A stretch of DNA of 39,871 nt from an uncultured Clostridia bacterium (lineage in GTDB: Bacteria > Bacillota > Clostridia > TANB77 > CAG-508): positions 1 through 39,871 of the forward strand of contig CALXKC010000009.1 in NCBI GenBank assembly GCA_944388775.1, read 5' to 3'. A program made the position numbers and the translations under genes. Of the stretch, positions 17,511 through 25,328 are shown piece by piece. How positions within the stretch are numbered: position 1 is the stretch's first letter; each line of letters begins with the position of its first letter. The notes beneath the pieces were generated by a model. That model was not told the DNA's origin. It was given only the letters and a program-made list of their open reading frames with translations, and made no database searches.

Positions 17511-18995
17511 TTACCCTTTCTTGATGGTTTCTTTTAATTTTTTCCAAATTTTTACCATTGCTAATGTATCTAATTTGCAATATTCTAGTAATCCCTGTCG
17601 TATTTTTTCTTGTTCTTCTTTAGGGTACTTATCTAAATTTGCAAATACCGTCATTGCTTCCCCACCGTTATGTACAACAGGTAATTTATGATAATCGAGT
17701 TCTGGATTATTTGGAAATAACGCTGGTAATACATATTTAATTGAATATGAGCCTTGCATTTGTTTGGTATAATAACTTCTATTTTTAAATGGTATCATCA
17801 AATCTTGTATATTTTCTCTTATTTTTAACAAATCTTCTTTTAAATTGCTATAAGTTTCAGCTAAATCTTTTATAACCATTTTTTCAAATTTCATATTATA
17901 TGCCAATATACATACATTATTAGGTATATCTTCTATCAATCTTTCAGCTAATTTTCTCCTTGGATCAGTCCCCGCTTCTGCTAAAAATTCTTTATGCTTT
18001 AATTCTCCATCTTCTTTTTCTATATAGTGTAAAGAATATTGAAAAGGAATTTGCATATATGGTCTTATCCCATCATATTTTGGAATTGGTTGTTGATATG
18101 TTTCGAAATCTAAAAAATAAATAGGATAAGATAAAGTATTTAAAAATTCTTCTATTTCTTTTTTGTTTATTTTAGGATTTTTATTATTTAATTCAAAATC
18201 AATTTGTTCTAAATATTTTGAATTCAGGTCCTCAAATATTAAATCTTCAAAACTGATTTTTCCTTTGTAATATAAATCTAATTTTTTACTTGTTCGCATC
18301 TCTCGTATTTTAAACACATTTTCTTCTGGTAAATTTCTTGTACAATATTCCCAATATGCACATGCATATGGGTTAAAACAATACTCCCCAATATCTTTTT
18401 TAGGTTCTTCTTTTTGTGACATATATTCATCTATCTCTTCTAGTTTACTTGCTATTTCGTTTTGCTTCATAAAGGCTATTTCTGTAACATCTTCTATTTT
18501 AAATAATTTTTCAAGTTCTAATTTTCCTTGTCTTACATATTCATTATTTATATATACAAGTGACGCCTTTTTTACATTATAACCTAATTGTAACAAAACA
18601 TATACTTGATAAGATATATCGTCTAAATAAATATCATTAATATGTGTAGAACTTTTTACTTCATATATTTCTAATCCATCTATATCATTTTTTAAAATGT
18701 CTACACTACAAAAGTTGTCATTGTATTCAAATGATGCTTCTGTAATTATATTTGGTTTTTCCCTCATGGCAATTTGAGTGTTTTCTATCATTTTGTATAA
18801 ATTTTCTTCATATTCTATATTGATATGCTCTCCAAATATATCTTTTGCTAAATTTCCAACTTCTGTTCCATTTTCTAAAACTGCTTCATCTGCAGTATCT
18901 ACTGCAGATTCTTTTTTATATTTATCTAGCCATAATATTTTGTTACATTGTACTGCTTTACAGTATTTTGATTTTGAAAGATTTACATTATCCAT
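17511..18995 (-). CDS. DUF2779-family protein: Cas4-like nuclease domain plus RNase H-like domain
   Basis: 494 residues. The N-terminal half begins SKSKYCKAVQCNKILWL, like Cas4/PD-(D/E)XK proteins, and has GLEIYEVKSSTHIND (the E-x-K active-site strand) and cysteines near residue 206-218 (YCFNPYACAYWEYC) that could bind a metal or Fe-S cluster. The C-terminal half carries the DUF2779 signature: YFLDFETYQQPIPKYDG (near 290; Asp-Glu of an RNase H/DnaQ-type site), PFQYSLHYIE, ILAYNMKFEK and LEYCKLDTLAMVKIW. Two nuclease-like active sites in one protein suggest a DNA-processing role. It is the first gene of the operon that ends with the LlaJI/McrC-like gene, preceded by AAAGGAAAAAATT. Its part in defence is inferred from position. 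Confidence 0.8.
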   Translation of the reverse strand: MDNVNLSKSKYCKAVQCNKILWLDKYKKESAVDTADEAVLENGTEVGNLAKDIFGEHINIEYEENLYKMIENTQIAMREKPNIITEASFEYNDNFCSVDILKNDIDGLEIYEVKSSTHINDIYLDDISYQVYVLLQLGYNVKKASLVYINNEYVRQGKLELEKLFKIEDVTEIAFMKQNEIASKLEEIDEYMSQKEEPKKDIGEYCFNPYACAYWEYCTRNLPEENVFKIREMRTSKKLDLYYKGKISFEDLIFEDLNSKYLEQIDFELNNKNPKINKKEIEEFLNTLSYPIYFLDFETYQQPIPKYDGIRPYMQIPFQYSLHYIEKEDGELKHKEFLAEAGTDPRRKLAERLIEDIPNNVCILAYNMKFEKMVIKDLAETYSNLKEDLLKIRENIQDLMIPFKNRSYYTKQMQGSYSIKYVLPALFPNNPELDYHKLPVVHNGGEAMTVFANLDKYPKEEQEKIRQGLLEYCKLDTLAMVKIWKKLKETIKKG

Positions 18996-19083
18996 AATTT
19001 TTTCCTTTTTTATTACATTGTATAATATGTATTTCGAATTTTAAAATCCTTGGTCACATAATGATTAAAATTTATAAATTTAG

Positions 19084-19118
19084 TTTTCTAAATCTTCTGC
19101 ATTGTTTAAATTGTATCC
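19084..19118 (-). repeat. 35-bp copy of the fic 3' end, directly after nadE
   Basis: This stretch matches 22912-22946, the end of the Fic gene, with one mismatch. On the minus strand it encodes GYNLNNAEDLEN-stop, against [18 protein letters not shown] in Fic. It begins two bases past the nadE stop codon and is not in the nadE frame. It looks like a remnant of another gene with the same tail, or a short duplicated module. Confidence 0.7.
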
Positions 19119-19119
19119 A

Positions 19120-19993
19120 TCAATTAATATCTTCTTCCCTTAAAGATACTAATATTTTCCTACTTTTATATTTTTTAGCCTTTTTTGTAATTTCTATAAT
19201 TCCATTTATTATCTCTATTGGCAATTCAACAATTCTAACAATATTTTCTATATCTTCCTTTTTACTTATCATTTTTAAACACATATCTAATTTTTCCCAT
19301 GATAATTTTTTTGCTATTTTTTCGGCTTGAGCTATTTCCATGTCATTAAACTGTTTTGGTATAATTATTGGTCCTTCATTTATAATCCAATAAGCAATAT
19401 CTTCTAAATCTTCTTGATTTTCCCAAAATCCTGCTGATGGGGATTGATTTATAACTTCATCTCTCGAGTTTAACAATCTAGCAAGCTTTATCACATCTGT
19501 TTTATATAAATGCTCTATTGGTTTAAAATTAGCTAAATTATCTCCGAAATGTCACAAAAAATCCTAATTCATATTCTGTTCTATTTGTACAACCTGCAAT
19601 AATATATCCCTTATCTTGATAACAAGAAATAATCGTTGAACGCATTGAACATTTTATTTTATTTGAATCTAGTAATGACTTTGAATTAAAAATTTTGTCT
19701 TTTTCCGCTTTTTCAAGTATTTGTATTAATTCTATATTTCTTTCTTCAAGTGGTATCACTGTTAATGATACTTCTAAGTCTTTTGCTAGATTTCTTGCAT
19801 TTGTTAAAAATTTTCTTTCCATATTATTATCATTAACTATAAATAATTTTATTTTATCTTTTCCTAAAGCTCTGCAACATAACCTAGCAACTACATCAGA
19901 ATCAATTCCACCAGATACTGGTATAATTACTTTTTCATCTTCTTGCATGTATTCTCTAATAAAATCAACTATTCTTTGTATTTCAGTTTCCAT
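19120..19993 (-). CDS. nadE: NH3-dependent NAD synthetase, needing one +1 frameshift
   Basis: With one base skipped at 19546 this reads as about 290 residues, slightly longer than typical bacterial NadE. It makes NAD from deamido-NAD, ammonia and ATP. Visible motifs are the PP-loop IPVSGGIDSDVVARL (near residue 23), AGCTNRTEYELGFF, then GDNLANFKPIEHLYKTDVIKLARLL and PSAGFWENQEDLEDI. The zero frame ends VTFRR-stop: the CGG at codon 150 (followed by A) must be skipped by one base to read GGA, which supplies the conserved Gly-Asp after the phenylalanine-rich strand. Both halves are otherwise undamaged. ATG 19993 has AAAGGATATAT upstream. It is either expressed by recoding or inactive. Confidence 0.8.
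19544..19546 (-). other. Candidate +1 recoding site (CGG-A) in nadE
   Basis: Zero frame: GTG ACA TTT CGG AGA TAA, stopping two codons later. Skipping the C gives TTT GGA GAT AAT TTA (F-G-D-N-L), in frame with the remaining 140 or so codons. The form is identical to the three sites in the DUF4143 ATPase. Confidence 0.65.
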
Positions 19994-20070
19994 ACAAATA
20001 TATCCTTTCTTTTTGTATATCTTATCATAAAGTAAATTTCTTTTCCACAAAAATTAAGAAAAAATTACAA

Positions 20071-20099
20071 TTGAAGATTATTAAAAATAATGTTATAAT
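20071..20099 (+). promoter_or_regulatory. Promoter of the AraC-type gene with a palindrome in the spacer
   Basis: TTGAAG (20071-20076) and TATAAT (20094-20099) are 17 bases apart, a good housekeeping promoter. The spacer holds ATTATT-AAA-AATAAT, a perfect palindrome where a regulator could sit, possibly the AraC-type protein itself (inference). Transcription would start about 25 bases before ATG 20130. Confidence 0.65.
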
Positions 20100-20129
20100 A
20101 AAAAAAATTAAAAATAATATGGAGATAAT

Positions 20130-20945
20130 ATGTATATACAAAATCAAAATAGATTAAATGAACTAATTAAATATATAGAAGAAAATTTAACAGAAAAAAT
20201 AGAATATAAAGATTTAGCAAAAATTCTATTAGTAAATGAATATACTCTTCATAGAATCTTTTATTTTGTTACAAATATAACCCTTGCAGACTATATAAGA
20301 AAAAGAAGATTAAGTATGGCTGCTATTGATTTATTAGAAAAAAATAGTAAAGTATTAGATGTAGCTATAAAGTATCAATATGATTCAGGAACTTCTTTTT
20401 CTAGAGCTTTTAAAAAAATGATGGGATTTTTACCAAAAGATATTCATAAAAATATGGATAATATAAAATATTTTCCAATATTAACATTTGAAGATACTAG
20501 TGAAGAACAAAAAGAACTAACTTTTAAAAAAGTAGAAAATATTAGTTTTAATTTTTATACTATTCATAAACATGTAAAAATGAATCATATATCTGAAATG
20601 GCATCAAAATTTTGGAAAGACGTATATAAAGAAAAAGGAGATATTTTTGCAGGCAATGCTTATGGCCTTGTGGAATACAACGTATATGATTATAACGAAA
20701 ACAGTGATGTTACATATTACATAGCAAGTATCAAAAAATTTAAAGGAAGTAAAAAATACATTATAAACAACAAAAAGTTTTTGGTATTTGAAATGGACAC
20801 AATTGATGGAAAACAAATCGGAAAGTTTACACATAATTTATACGTAAACTTTATCCCTTATTCAGGATATAATTTGGATAATGTGCCTGATATAGAAGAA
20901 TATATAGATGATAAAAAAACAAGAATATATATAGCAGTTATATAA
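20130..20945 (+). CDS. AraC-family regulator with a GyrI-like effector domain
   Basis: 271 residues. The N-terminal AraC/XylS DNA-binding domain spans about 8-108 with two helix-turn-helices: YKDLAKILLVNEYTLHRIF and LDVAIKYQYDSGTSFSRAFKKMMG. The C-terminal 150 residues have the pattern of a GyrI-like/effector-binding domain (FNFYTIHKHVKMNHI, GLVEYNV, VFEMDTIDGKQIGKFTHNLY, ending YIDDKKTRIYIAVI), as in Rob/BmrR-type sensors of small amphiphilic compounds. GGAGATAAT precedes the ATG and the promoter lies at 20071-20099. It stands alone between two terminators or strand changes, so its targets are not evident. Confidence 0.88.
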   Translation: MYIQNQNRLNELIKYIEENLTEKIEYKDLAKILLVNEYTLHRIFYFVTNITLADYIRKRRLSMAAIDLLEKNSKVLDVAIKYQYDSGTSFSRAFKKMMGFLPKDIHKNMDNIKYFPILTFEDTSEEQKELTFKKVENISFNFYTIHKHVKMNHISEMASKFWKDVYKEKGDIFAGNAYGLVEYNVYDYNENSDVTYYIASIKKFKGSKKYIINNKKFLVFEMDTIDGKQIGKFTHNLYVNFIPYSGYNLDNVPDIEEYIDDKKTRIYIAVI

Positions 20946-20948
20946 AAT

Positions 20949-20987
20949 CAACTATTTGTATATCAAAATAGTTGGTTTTTATTTTTT
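20949..20987 (+). terminator. Intrinsic terminator after the AraC-type gene
   Basis: CAACTATTT (20949-20957) pairs with AAATAGTTG (20966-20974), a 9-bp stem with an 8-base loop, followed by GTTTTTATTTTTTT. It starts three bases past the stop codon. Confidence 0.85.
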
Positions 20988-21063
20988 TAAATATGATATT
21001 ATGTGAATAAGACCAATGTGTCATTTTGTAGGGATAGGTTCGACAACAAAAGGAGAGACTTTT

Positions 21064-22143
21064 ATGAATAAAACATTAACAAATGCAGTTTGGAAAATGC
21101 GGATGCAAGATGACTGTCTTGCAGGGGTTGAAGTGAATGCTTCACTAATCCCCTCTGGAGGCACATCTTATCAGTTGTACATTCCAAGTAAAGGATGTCA
21201 CAACGCTTGTGTTTTTTGTAACTACGGTTTTAAACACCCGGTACGTCAAGAAGAGATTTTAAAAAAAGTGGAACATATTTGTAGGTATCTGCCTTCAAAT
21301 ATAGAAACACTGATTTTAGAGTCTTCTGGAAGTTTTCTAGATGACAGAGAATTACCCGAAGAGCTACAATATCAAATAATGGAAATCGTAGCCAAAACAA
21401 AGGTGTATCGAGTCCAGTTTGAAACTCATTACAAAACTGTCACTGAAAAAAAGCTCAATAAAATCCTTCAAATATTGAAAGGACATGAGCTCGCTTTCGA
21501 GTTTGGTTTGGAAAGTACTAATGAAAAAACTTTAGCAATTTATAACAAAGACATAAATGTTAAAGAGTTTTTCAAATTAGTACAACACTGCCAAAACCTC
21601 GGCATAGAAGCTAGCCTAAATGTTTTGGTTGGCGCACCATTGCTGACAATCAAAGAACAGGTTCAGGATGCTTTAGACACTGTTGAAGATATTCTTCAAA
21701 ATTGTCCAAAAAGCACTGACATCGTACTGTTTCCAATAAACATTAAAGATTATACGCTTTTAAAGCATATGTATAATCAGGGAAGATACTCTATAATTTC
21801 CCACTGGGAATTTGTAGATGTATTAACTCAAATACCAAGAAATGCTCTTGATAGGGTATATATATCTTGGTGGGGAAACAGAGTAAATGAGTTTCATGGC
21901 AAAGATGCCATTATTCATCCTCAGGCTTGTGAAAATTGTCACCATGTTCTGATGAATTTTTACAACAGCTTTGTAAATGCTTCTAGCTTAGAAGATAAAC
22001 AAAAAGCTGTTAAAGAAATTTCGAAAGTAAACTGTTCTTGTAGGATGGCTTATGAAAAAGAAAAATCCACACAAAAGTGCAATAAAACTATTTCTCAGAG
22101 ATTGTCTGATGAAATAATGAAACTTGAAAACGAATTTTTTTAG
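21064..22143 (+). CDS. Radical SAM protein of foreign composition
   Basis: 359 residues from ATG 21064, chosen because AAAGGAGAGA lies eight bases upstream; the open frame reaches back to 21016. The radical SAM cluster motif is KGCHNACVFCNYG, with Cys 45, 49 and 52 binding the 4Fe-4S cluster that reductively cleaves S-adenosylmethionine. The Gly-rich LILESSGSF, the FEFGLEST strand and NVLVGAPLLT follow as expected for the barrel. Extra cysteines near the C-terminus (ACENCHHV, VNCSCRM, KC) could hold an auxiliary cluster. It resembles the Elp3/MiaB/YgiQ-like barrel group; the substrate is unknown. Its base composition is clearly richer in G+C than its neighbours and it uses CGG and CGA, so recent transfer is likely. 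Confidence 0.8.
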   Translation: MNKTLTNAVWKMRMQDDCLAGVEVNASLIPSGGTSYQLYIPSKGCHNACVFCNYGFKHPVRQEEILKKVEHICRYLPSNIETLILESSGSFLDDRELPEELQYQIMEIVAKTKVYRVQFETHYKTVTEKKLNKILQILKGHELAFEFGLESTNEKTLAIYNKDINVKEFFKLVQHCQNLGIEASLNVLVGAPLLTIKEQVQDALDTVEDILQNCPKSTDIVLFPINIKDYTLLKHMYNQGRYSIISHWEFVDVLTQIPRNALDRVYISWWGNRVNEFHGKDAIIHPQACENCHHVLMNFYNSFVNASSLEDKQKAVKEISKVNCSCRMAYEKEKSTQKCNKTISQRLSDEIMKLENEFF

Positions 22144-22159
22144 AACCTAATCCCTAATT

Positions 22160-22202
22160 AACCAAAAAACACCTAGCTGAGTTGCTTTAGGTGTTTTTGG
22201 TT
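22160..22202. terminator. Bidirectional terminator between the convergent radical SAM and nitroreductase genes
   Basis: AACCAAAAAACACCTA (22160-22175) pairs with TAGGTGTTTTTGGTT (22188-22202), leaving a 12-base loop. T-tracts follow on both strands. The right arm overlaps the 3' end of the nitroreductase gene. Confidence 0.85.
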
Positions 22203-22774
22203 TTATTAGCATCTTTATAAATATCATTTAGCAAAAGTTTATCTATTGGAAAACGTTCACTTCTTTCAGGCACTTCTTCAGGGTATCCAATTATTAGAGT
22301 AGATACTTGTTCTAAATCATCTATTTTTAAATAATTATTAATTTCATTTTCAATATATAACGTATCACAAAGCCACGTACAGCCTAATCCTAAATCGAAG
22401 CATTTCAAATTCATATTTTCAATAGCTGCTCCTAAAGATAAATAATCTGGTTTTTTATAATATGTTTTTTTATTTTTGCTATGATAATTAGGAGTGTATA
22501 TTATAATAGCTTTATTAGCTGTTTTCATTTGGTTTGCAGAACCTTTAATACTTGTATGTATATCTTTATTTTCACTTGCCCAATCATACATCATATTAGT
22601 AATATCATTTTTTTGATTATCGTCTAAAATATAGAATCTCCAGGGCTGTCTGTTTTTTGCAGATGGTGCTAACATGGCACTTTGTATAATTTCATATAAA
22701 TAATTGTCAGGTACATTTTTGTTTTGAAATTTTCTTATTGTTTTTCTACTAGAAATAGCTTTATCTAATTCCAT
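22187..22774 (-). CDS. Nitroreductase-family FMN oxidoreductase
   Basis: 195 residues. The N-terminus ISSRKTIRKFQNKNVPDNYL and LAPSAKNRQPWRFYIL are the FMN-phosphate and ribityl contacts of the nitroreductase family; LSLGAAIENMNLKCFDLGLGCTWLC and LIIGYPEEVP complete the fold. Such enzymes use NAD(P)H and FMN to reduce nitro compounds, quinones or other small electrophiles and act as dimers. The natural substrate cannot be told. It has its own terminator downstream and lies after the Fic terminator, so it is probably transcribed alone. Confidence 0.88.
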   Translation of the reverse strand: MELDKAISSRKTIRKFQNKNVPDNYLYEIIQSAMLAPSAKNRQPWRFYILDDNQKNDITNMMYDWASENKDIHTSIKGSANQMKTANKAIIIYTPNYHSKNKKTYYKKPDYLSLGAAIENMNLKCFDLGLGCTWLCDTLYIENEINNYLKIDDLEQVSTLIIGYPEEVPERSERFPIDKLLLNDIYKDANKTKNT

Positions 22775-22849
22775 TATTCAATCTCCTGTAAAATTTTTAT
22801 ATTTAAATATATAATAATATTATTATATTATATAATGAAAAGATAAAAC

Positions 22850-22875
22850 CAACTTTTCTATAATTCAAAAAGTTG
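22850..22875 (-). terminator. Intrinsic terminator after fic
   Basis: CAACTTTT (22850-22857) pairs with AAAAGTTG (22868-22875); on the minus strand the stem is followed by GTTTTATCTTTTC. It lies 27 bases past the Fic stop codon. Confidence 0.65.
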
Positions 22876-22901
22876 ATTCTAGTAAATTTTTCGAATAAGA
22901 G

Positions 22902-23516
22902 TTAGTTTTTATTTTCTAAATCTTCTGCATTGTATAAATTGTATCCTTCATAATTATAACTTGCATCAATACCTTTCATGTAAACTTGTCTGTCATCTAT
23001 TTTATCAGTCAATGCATTTTTTATTAGAAATTTAATCTCTATATTTTTTACTGGGCTTCTCTCCATTGCAAGTAAATAATCTTCTTTACTAATTTTACTC
23101 CAGTCTACTACTTTATTGATTTCTTTCTTTAAAATCATGTCTAACCATATTCTTGTGCTTCTTCCGTTTCCTTCTCTAAATGGATGTGCTATGTTCATTT
23201 CTATATATTTTTCTATGATTTCATCAAAATTTGATTGTGGCATTTTATCTATTTTATTTAATGCTTCTTTCAAATACATAGCTGATGCAAATCTAAAGTT
23301 GTTTTTTGAAATGTTTTCTTCTCTTATTTTTCCGGCAAATTCGTATACATCTTCAAATAGATATTTATGTATTTGTGATAAACCTTTAAATGTTCCTACT
23401 TCAAACGTGTCTAGTTTTTTTGTTTTAAATAATTCTATTGCTTTTGTTTTTGTTATTCTTTCTTCTTCTTTTGCAAGTTCTATTGGATTATTAATTCCTA
23501 ATTTGTTTTTTAACAT
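22902..23516 (-). CDS. Fic/DOC-family AMP-transferase-type protein
   Basis: 204 residues. The catalytic loop [12 protein letters not shown] (near residue 110) matches the Fic motif HxFx(D/E)GNGRxxR, so it is expected to transfer AMP or a related group to a protein hydroxyl. [20 protein letters not shown] upstream of it is the usual flap and substrate segment. No inhibitory helix motif (S/T-x-x-x-E-G/N) is evident in the protein, so it may be regulated by a separate antitoxin; only a tiny 27-codon frame precedes it. AGGGGAGAA lies before the ATG. The C-terminal tail [14 protein letters not shown] is repeated in part after nadE (19084-19118). Targets are unknown. Confidence 0.88.
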   Translation of the reverse strand: MLKNKLGINNPIELAKEEERITKTKAIELFKTKKLDTFEVGTFKGLSQIHKYLFEDVYEFAGKIREENISKNNFRFASAMYLKEALNKIDKMPQSNFDEIIEKYIEMNIAHPFREGNGRSTRIWLDMILKKEINKVVDWSKISKEDYLLAMERSPVKNIEIKFLIKNALTDKIDDRQVYMKGIDASYNYEGYNLYNAEDLENKN

Positions 23517-23593
23517 ATTTGTTCTCCCCTTCTTTTAATTGTTTCTAAATATTTTGGAAGGCACTTTTCTAAAATTTCTTCATTATATTCCAT
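23510..23593 (-). CDS. Possible 27-codon leader or antitoxin remnant before fic
   Basis: A short frame [20 protein letters not shown]... of 27 codons runs from ATG 23593 and ends in a TAA overlapping the Fic start (ATGTTAA). It is predicted to be helical and contains the ribosome binding site of fic. It is too short for a known Fic antitoxin. It may be a coupling peptide, a remnant, or chance. Confidence 0.3.
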   Translation of the reverse strand: MEYNEEILEKCLPKYLETIKRRGEQIC

Positions 23594-23615
23594 TTACTTA
23601 ATTAACCTTTCTTTA

Positions 23616-24188
23616 TTATACATTACAACTATCAGTTTTTATTTTGTCTTTCTCAATTTTCTTCTGATATCTATCCTCCTCAGAAAAAATACAACCACAA
23701 TATTTTTGCATATATAGACCTAATTTTCTTGCTTTTGCTTGTCCTTCTCTAAAACCAACTCTGAAATCTCTGTACAAAAATTCCACACCATATTTTTTAG
23801 CCATAAAATTTGCAACTTCAATTAAAGCCTCATGATTTTGATATGGGCTAACTAACAAAGTTGTAGAAATTGTGTCAAATCCATTTTCTTTAGCATATTT
23901 TGCAGTTTGCTCTAATCTTACAGGATAGCAATAATCTCTACATCTTGTATCTAAACTATTTACTGTATTTTTACAAAATTCTCTTAACCCATAATTTTCT
24001 TCAAATATAGCATCTACATTTATGCATTTTGTATATTCTTTTAAGCAGTCTCTTCTTGCCTTGTACTCCATATATGGGTGTATATTTGGATTAAACCAAT
24101 ATACTGTTGGCTCTATTCCTTCATTTCTTAGACTATCTATACAGTATACACTGCATGGTGCACAACAAGTGTGTAATAATAATTTCAT
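23616..24188 (-). CDS. queH: Epoxyqueuosine reductase QueH
   Basis: 190 residues. It reduces epoxyqueuosine to queuosine in the anticodon of GUN-decoding tRNAs, as the cobalamin-independent alternative to QueG. The signature cysteines are visible: HTCCAPC at residues 6-12 (the adjacent CysCys pair), RCRDYCYPVRLEQTA in the middle, and YCGCIFSEEDR near the C-terminus; together they bind the Fe-S cluster and an adjacent iron. STTLLVSPYQNH and RDFRVGFREGQ are also typical. The ATG lies one base after the ruvB stop codon, and GAGGGAAT at the ruvB end serves as its ribosome binding site, so the two are co-transcribed, as is often seen in Clostridia. Confidence 0.93.
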   Translation of the reverse strand: MKLLLHTCCAPCSVYCIDSLRNEGIEPTVYWFNPNIHPYMEYKARRDCLKEYTKCINVDAIFEENYGLREFCKNTVNSLDTRCRDYCYPVRLEQTAKYAKENGFDTISTTLLVSPYQNHEALIEVANFMAKKYGVEFLYRDFRVGFREGQAKARKLGLYMQKYCGCIFSEEDRYQKKIEKDKIKTDSCNV

Positions 24189-24189
24189 T

Positions 24190-25218
24190 TTATTCCCTCA
24201 TTTCGTAACCCAAATGTTTATAAGCAGGTGGAAGAACTAATCTTCCTCTTACTGTTCTTGCAATAAATCCTATTTGCACTAAATATGGTTCATATACATC
24301 TTCTATAGTATCTACTTCTTCTCCTATTGTTGTTGCTAATGCCTCTATTCCTACTGGTTTTCCATTATATTGCACTATCATTGTTTCTAGGATTTTTCTA
24401 TCTATTTCATCAAGACCTAGTTCGTCTATTTCAAGTTTATTTAATGCATGTTTTGTAATCTTTTTATCTATTTCTCCATTTCCTAGTACTGTTGCATAAT
24501 CTCTTACTCTTTTTAATAAACGGTTTGCAATTCTTGGTGTTCCTCTTGACCTTCTTGCTATTTCTTCTGCCGCTTCTTCGTCTATTTTTACTCCCAATAT
24601 TCCACTTGACCTTTTAATTATTTTTGTCAAATCTTCTGGTGAATATAGTTCAAGTCTATGTACTATTCCAAAACGGTCACGAAGTGGTGTAGTTAATGCT
24701 CCTGCTTTTGTTGTTGCTCCTATTAAAGTAAATTTTGGCAAGTCTAATCTTATTGACCTTGCACTTGGACCTTTTCCTATAATTATATCCAATGTAAAAT
24801 CTTCTAATGCAGGATACAATATTTCTTCTACACTTTTACTTAATCTATGAATTTCATCTATGAATAAAACATCAAATTCAGATAGATTCGTTAGTATTGC
24901 TGCCAAATCTCCTGGTTTTTCTATTGCTGGTCCTGATGTTATTTTTATATTTGAATTCATTTCATTTGAAATTATATTTGATAATGTTGTTTTTCCAAGT
25001 CCAGGAGGACCATAGAATAGGCAATGGTCTAATGGCTCTCCTCTTTTTTTAGCTGCTTCTATATATATTTTCATATTTTCTTTTACTTTATCTTGTCCAA
25101 TATATTCATCTAATGTTTTTGGTCTTAATGAATTTTCTAATCTTTCTTCATTTGAATTTTCAAGTTCTGGACTAATTATTCTTTCTTCTTCCACATTTTC
25201 TCTCTCCCTTGTATACAT
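24190..25218 (-). CDS. ruvB: Holliday junction branch migration helicase RuvB
   Basis: 342 residues, the normal length. It is the AAA+ motor that drives branch migration at Holliday junctions with RuvA. Motifs in order: [18 protein letters not shown], Walker [13 protein letters not shown], Walker [12 protein letters not shown], sensor 1 [20 protein letters not shown], then sensor 2 [20 protein letters not shown] and the winged-helix domain [14 protein letters not shown] with the C-terminal [17 protein letters not shown]. ruvA and ruvC are not in the window. AGGGAGAGAAAATGTGG-type sequence makes both the first Met and nearby residues plausible starts; ATG 25218 gives the fullest N-terminus. 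It forms a unit with queH. Confidence 0.97.
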   Translation of the reverse strand: MYTRERENVEEERIISPELENSNEERLENSLRPKTLDEYIGQDKVKENMKIYIEAAKKRGEPLDHCLFYGPPGLGKTTLSNIISNEMNSNIKITSGPAIEKPGDLAAILTNLSEFDVLFIDEIHRLSKSVEEILYPALEDFTLDIIIGKGPSARSIRLDLPKFTLIGATTKAGALTTPLRDRFGIVHRLELYSPEDLTKIIKRSSGILGVKIDEEAAEEIARRSRGTPRIANRLLKRVRDYATVLGNGEIDKKITKHALNKLEIDELGLDEIDRKILETMIVQYNGKPVGIEALATTIGEEVDTIEDVYEPYLVQIGFIARTVRGRLVLPPAYKHLGYEMRE

Positions 25219-25265
25219 TAAAATTTTTCTAATTACTCACATCAAGCCAATTCACTACTTTTAGA

Positions 25266-25328
25266 AATTTTTAGGTCCGTCCCTAAATCCCTGTTTTTAG
25301 GGATTTTTAGGACCGTCCCCCTAATCCC
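25266..25328. repeat. Direct and inverted repeat unit with GGACGG core between the ltaS-like gene and ruvB
   Basis: Two similar copies, ATTTTTAGG(T/A)CCGTCCC followed by CTAAATCCC or CCTAATCCC, stand 35 bases apart. Between them CCTAAATCCCT and AGGGATTTTTAGG form a hairpin, enclosed by GGTCC/GGACC. GGGGAC(A/G)G-type short repeats of this kind recur in clostridial intergenic DNA; a related GGGGACAGGTTCG lies at 30341-30353. The hairpin may also terminate the ltaS-like gene. Confidence 0.5.

Noticed and set aside
21100..21102. A fifth +1 shift at the in-frame CGG of the radical SAM gene
   Set aside because: CGG is followed by A there too, but skipping the C would destroy the frame, while the zero frame runs on through the whole radical SAM protein.
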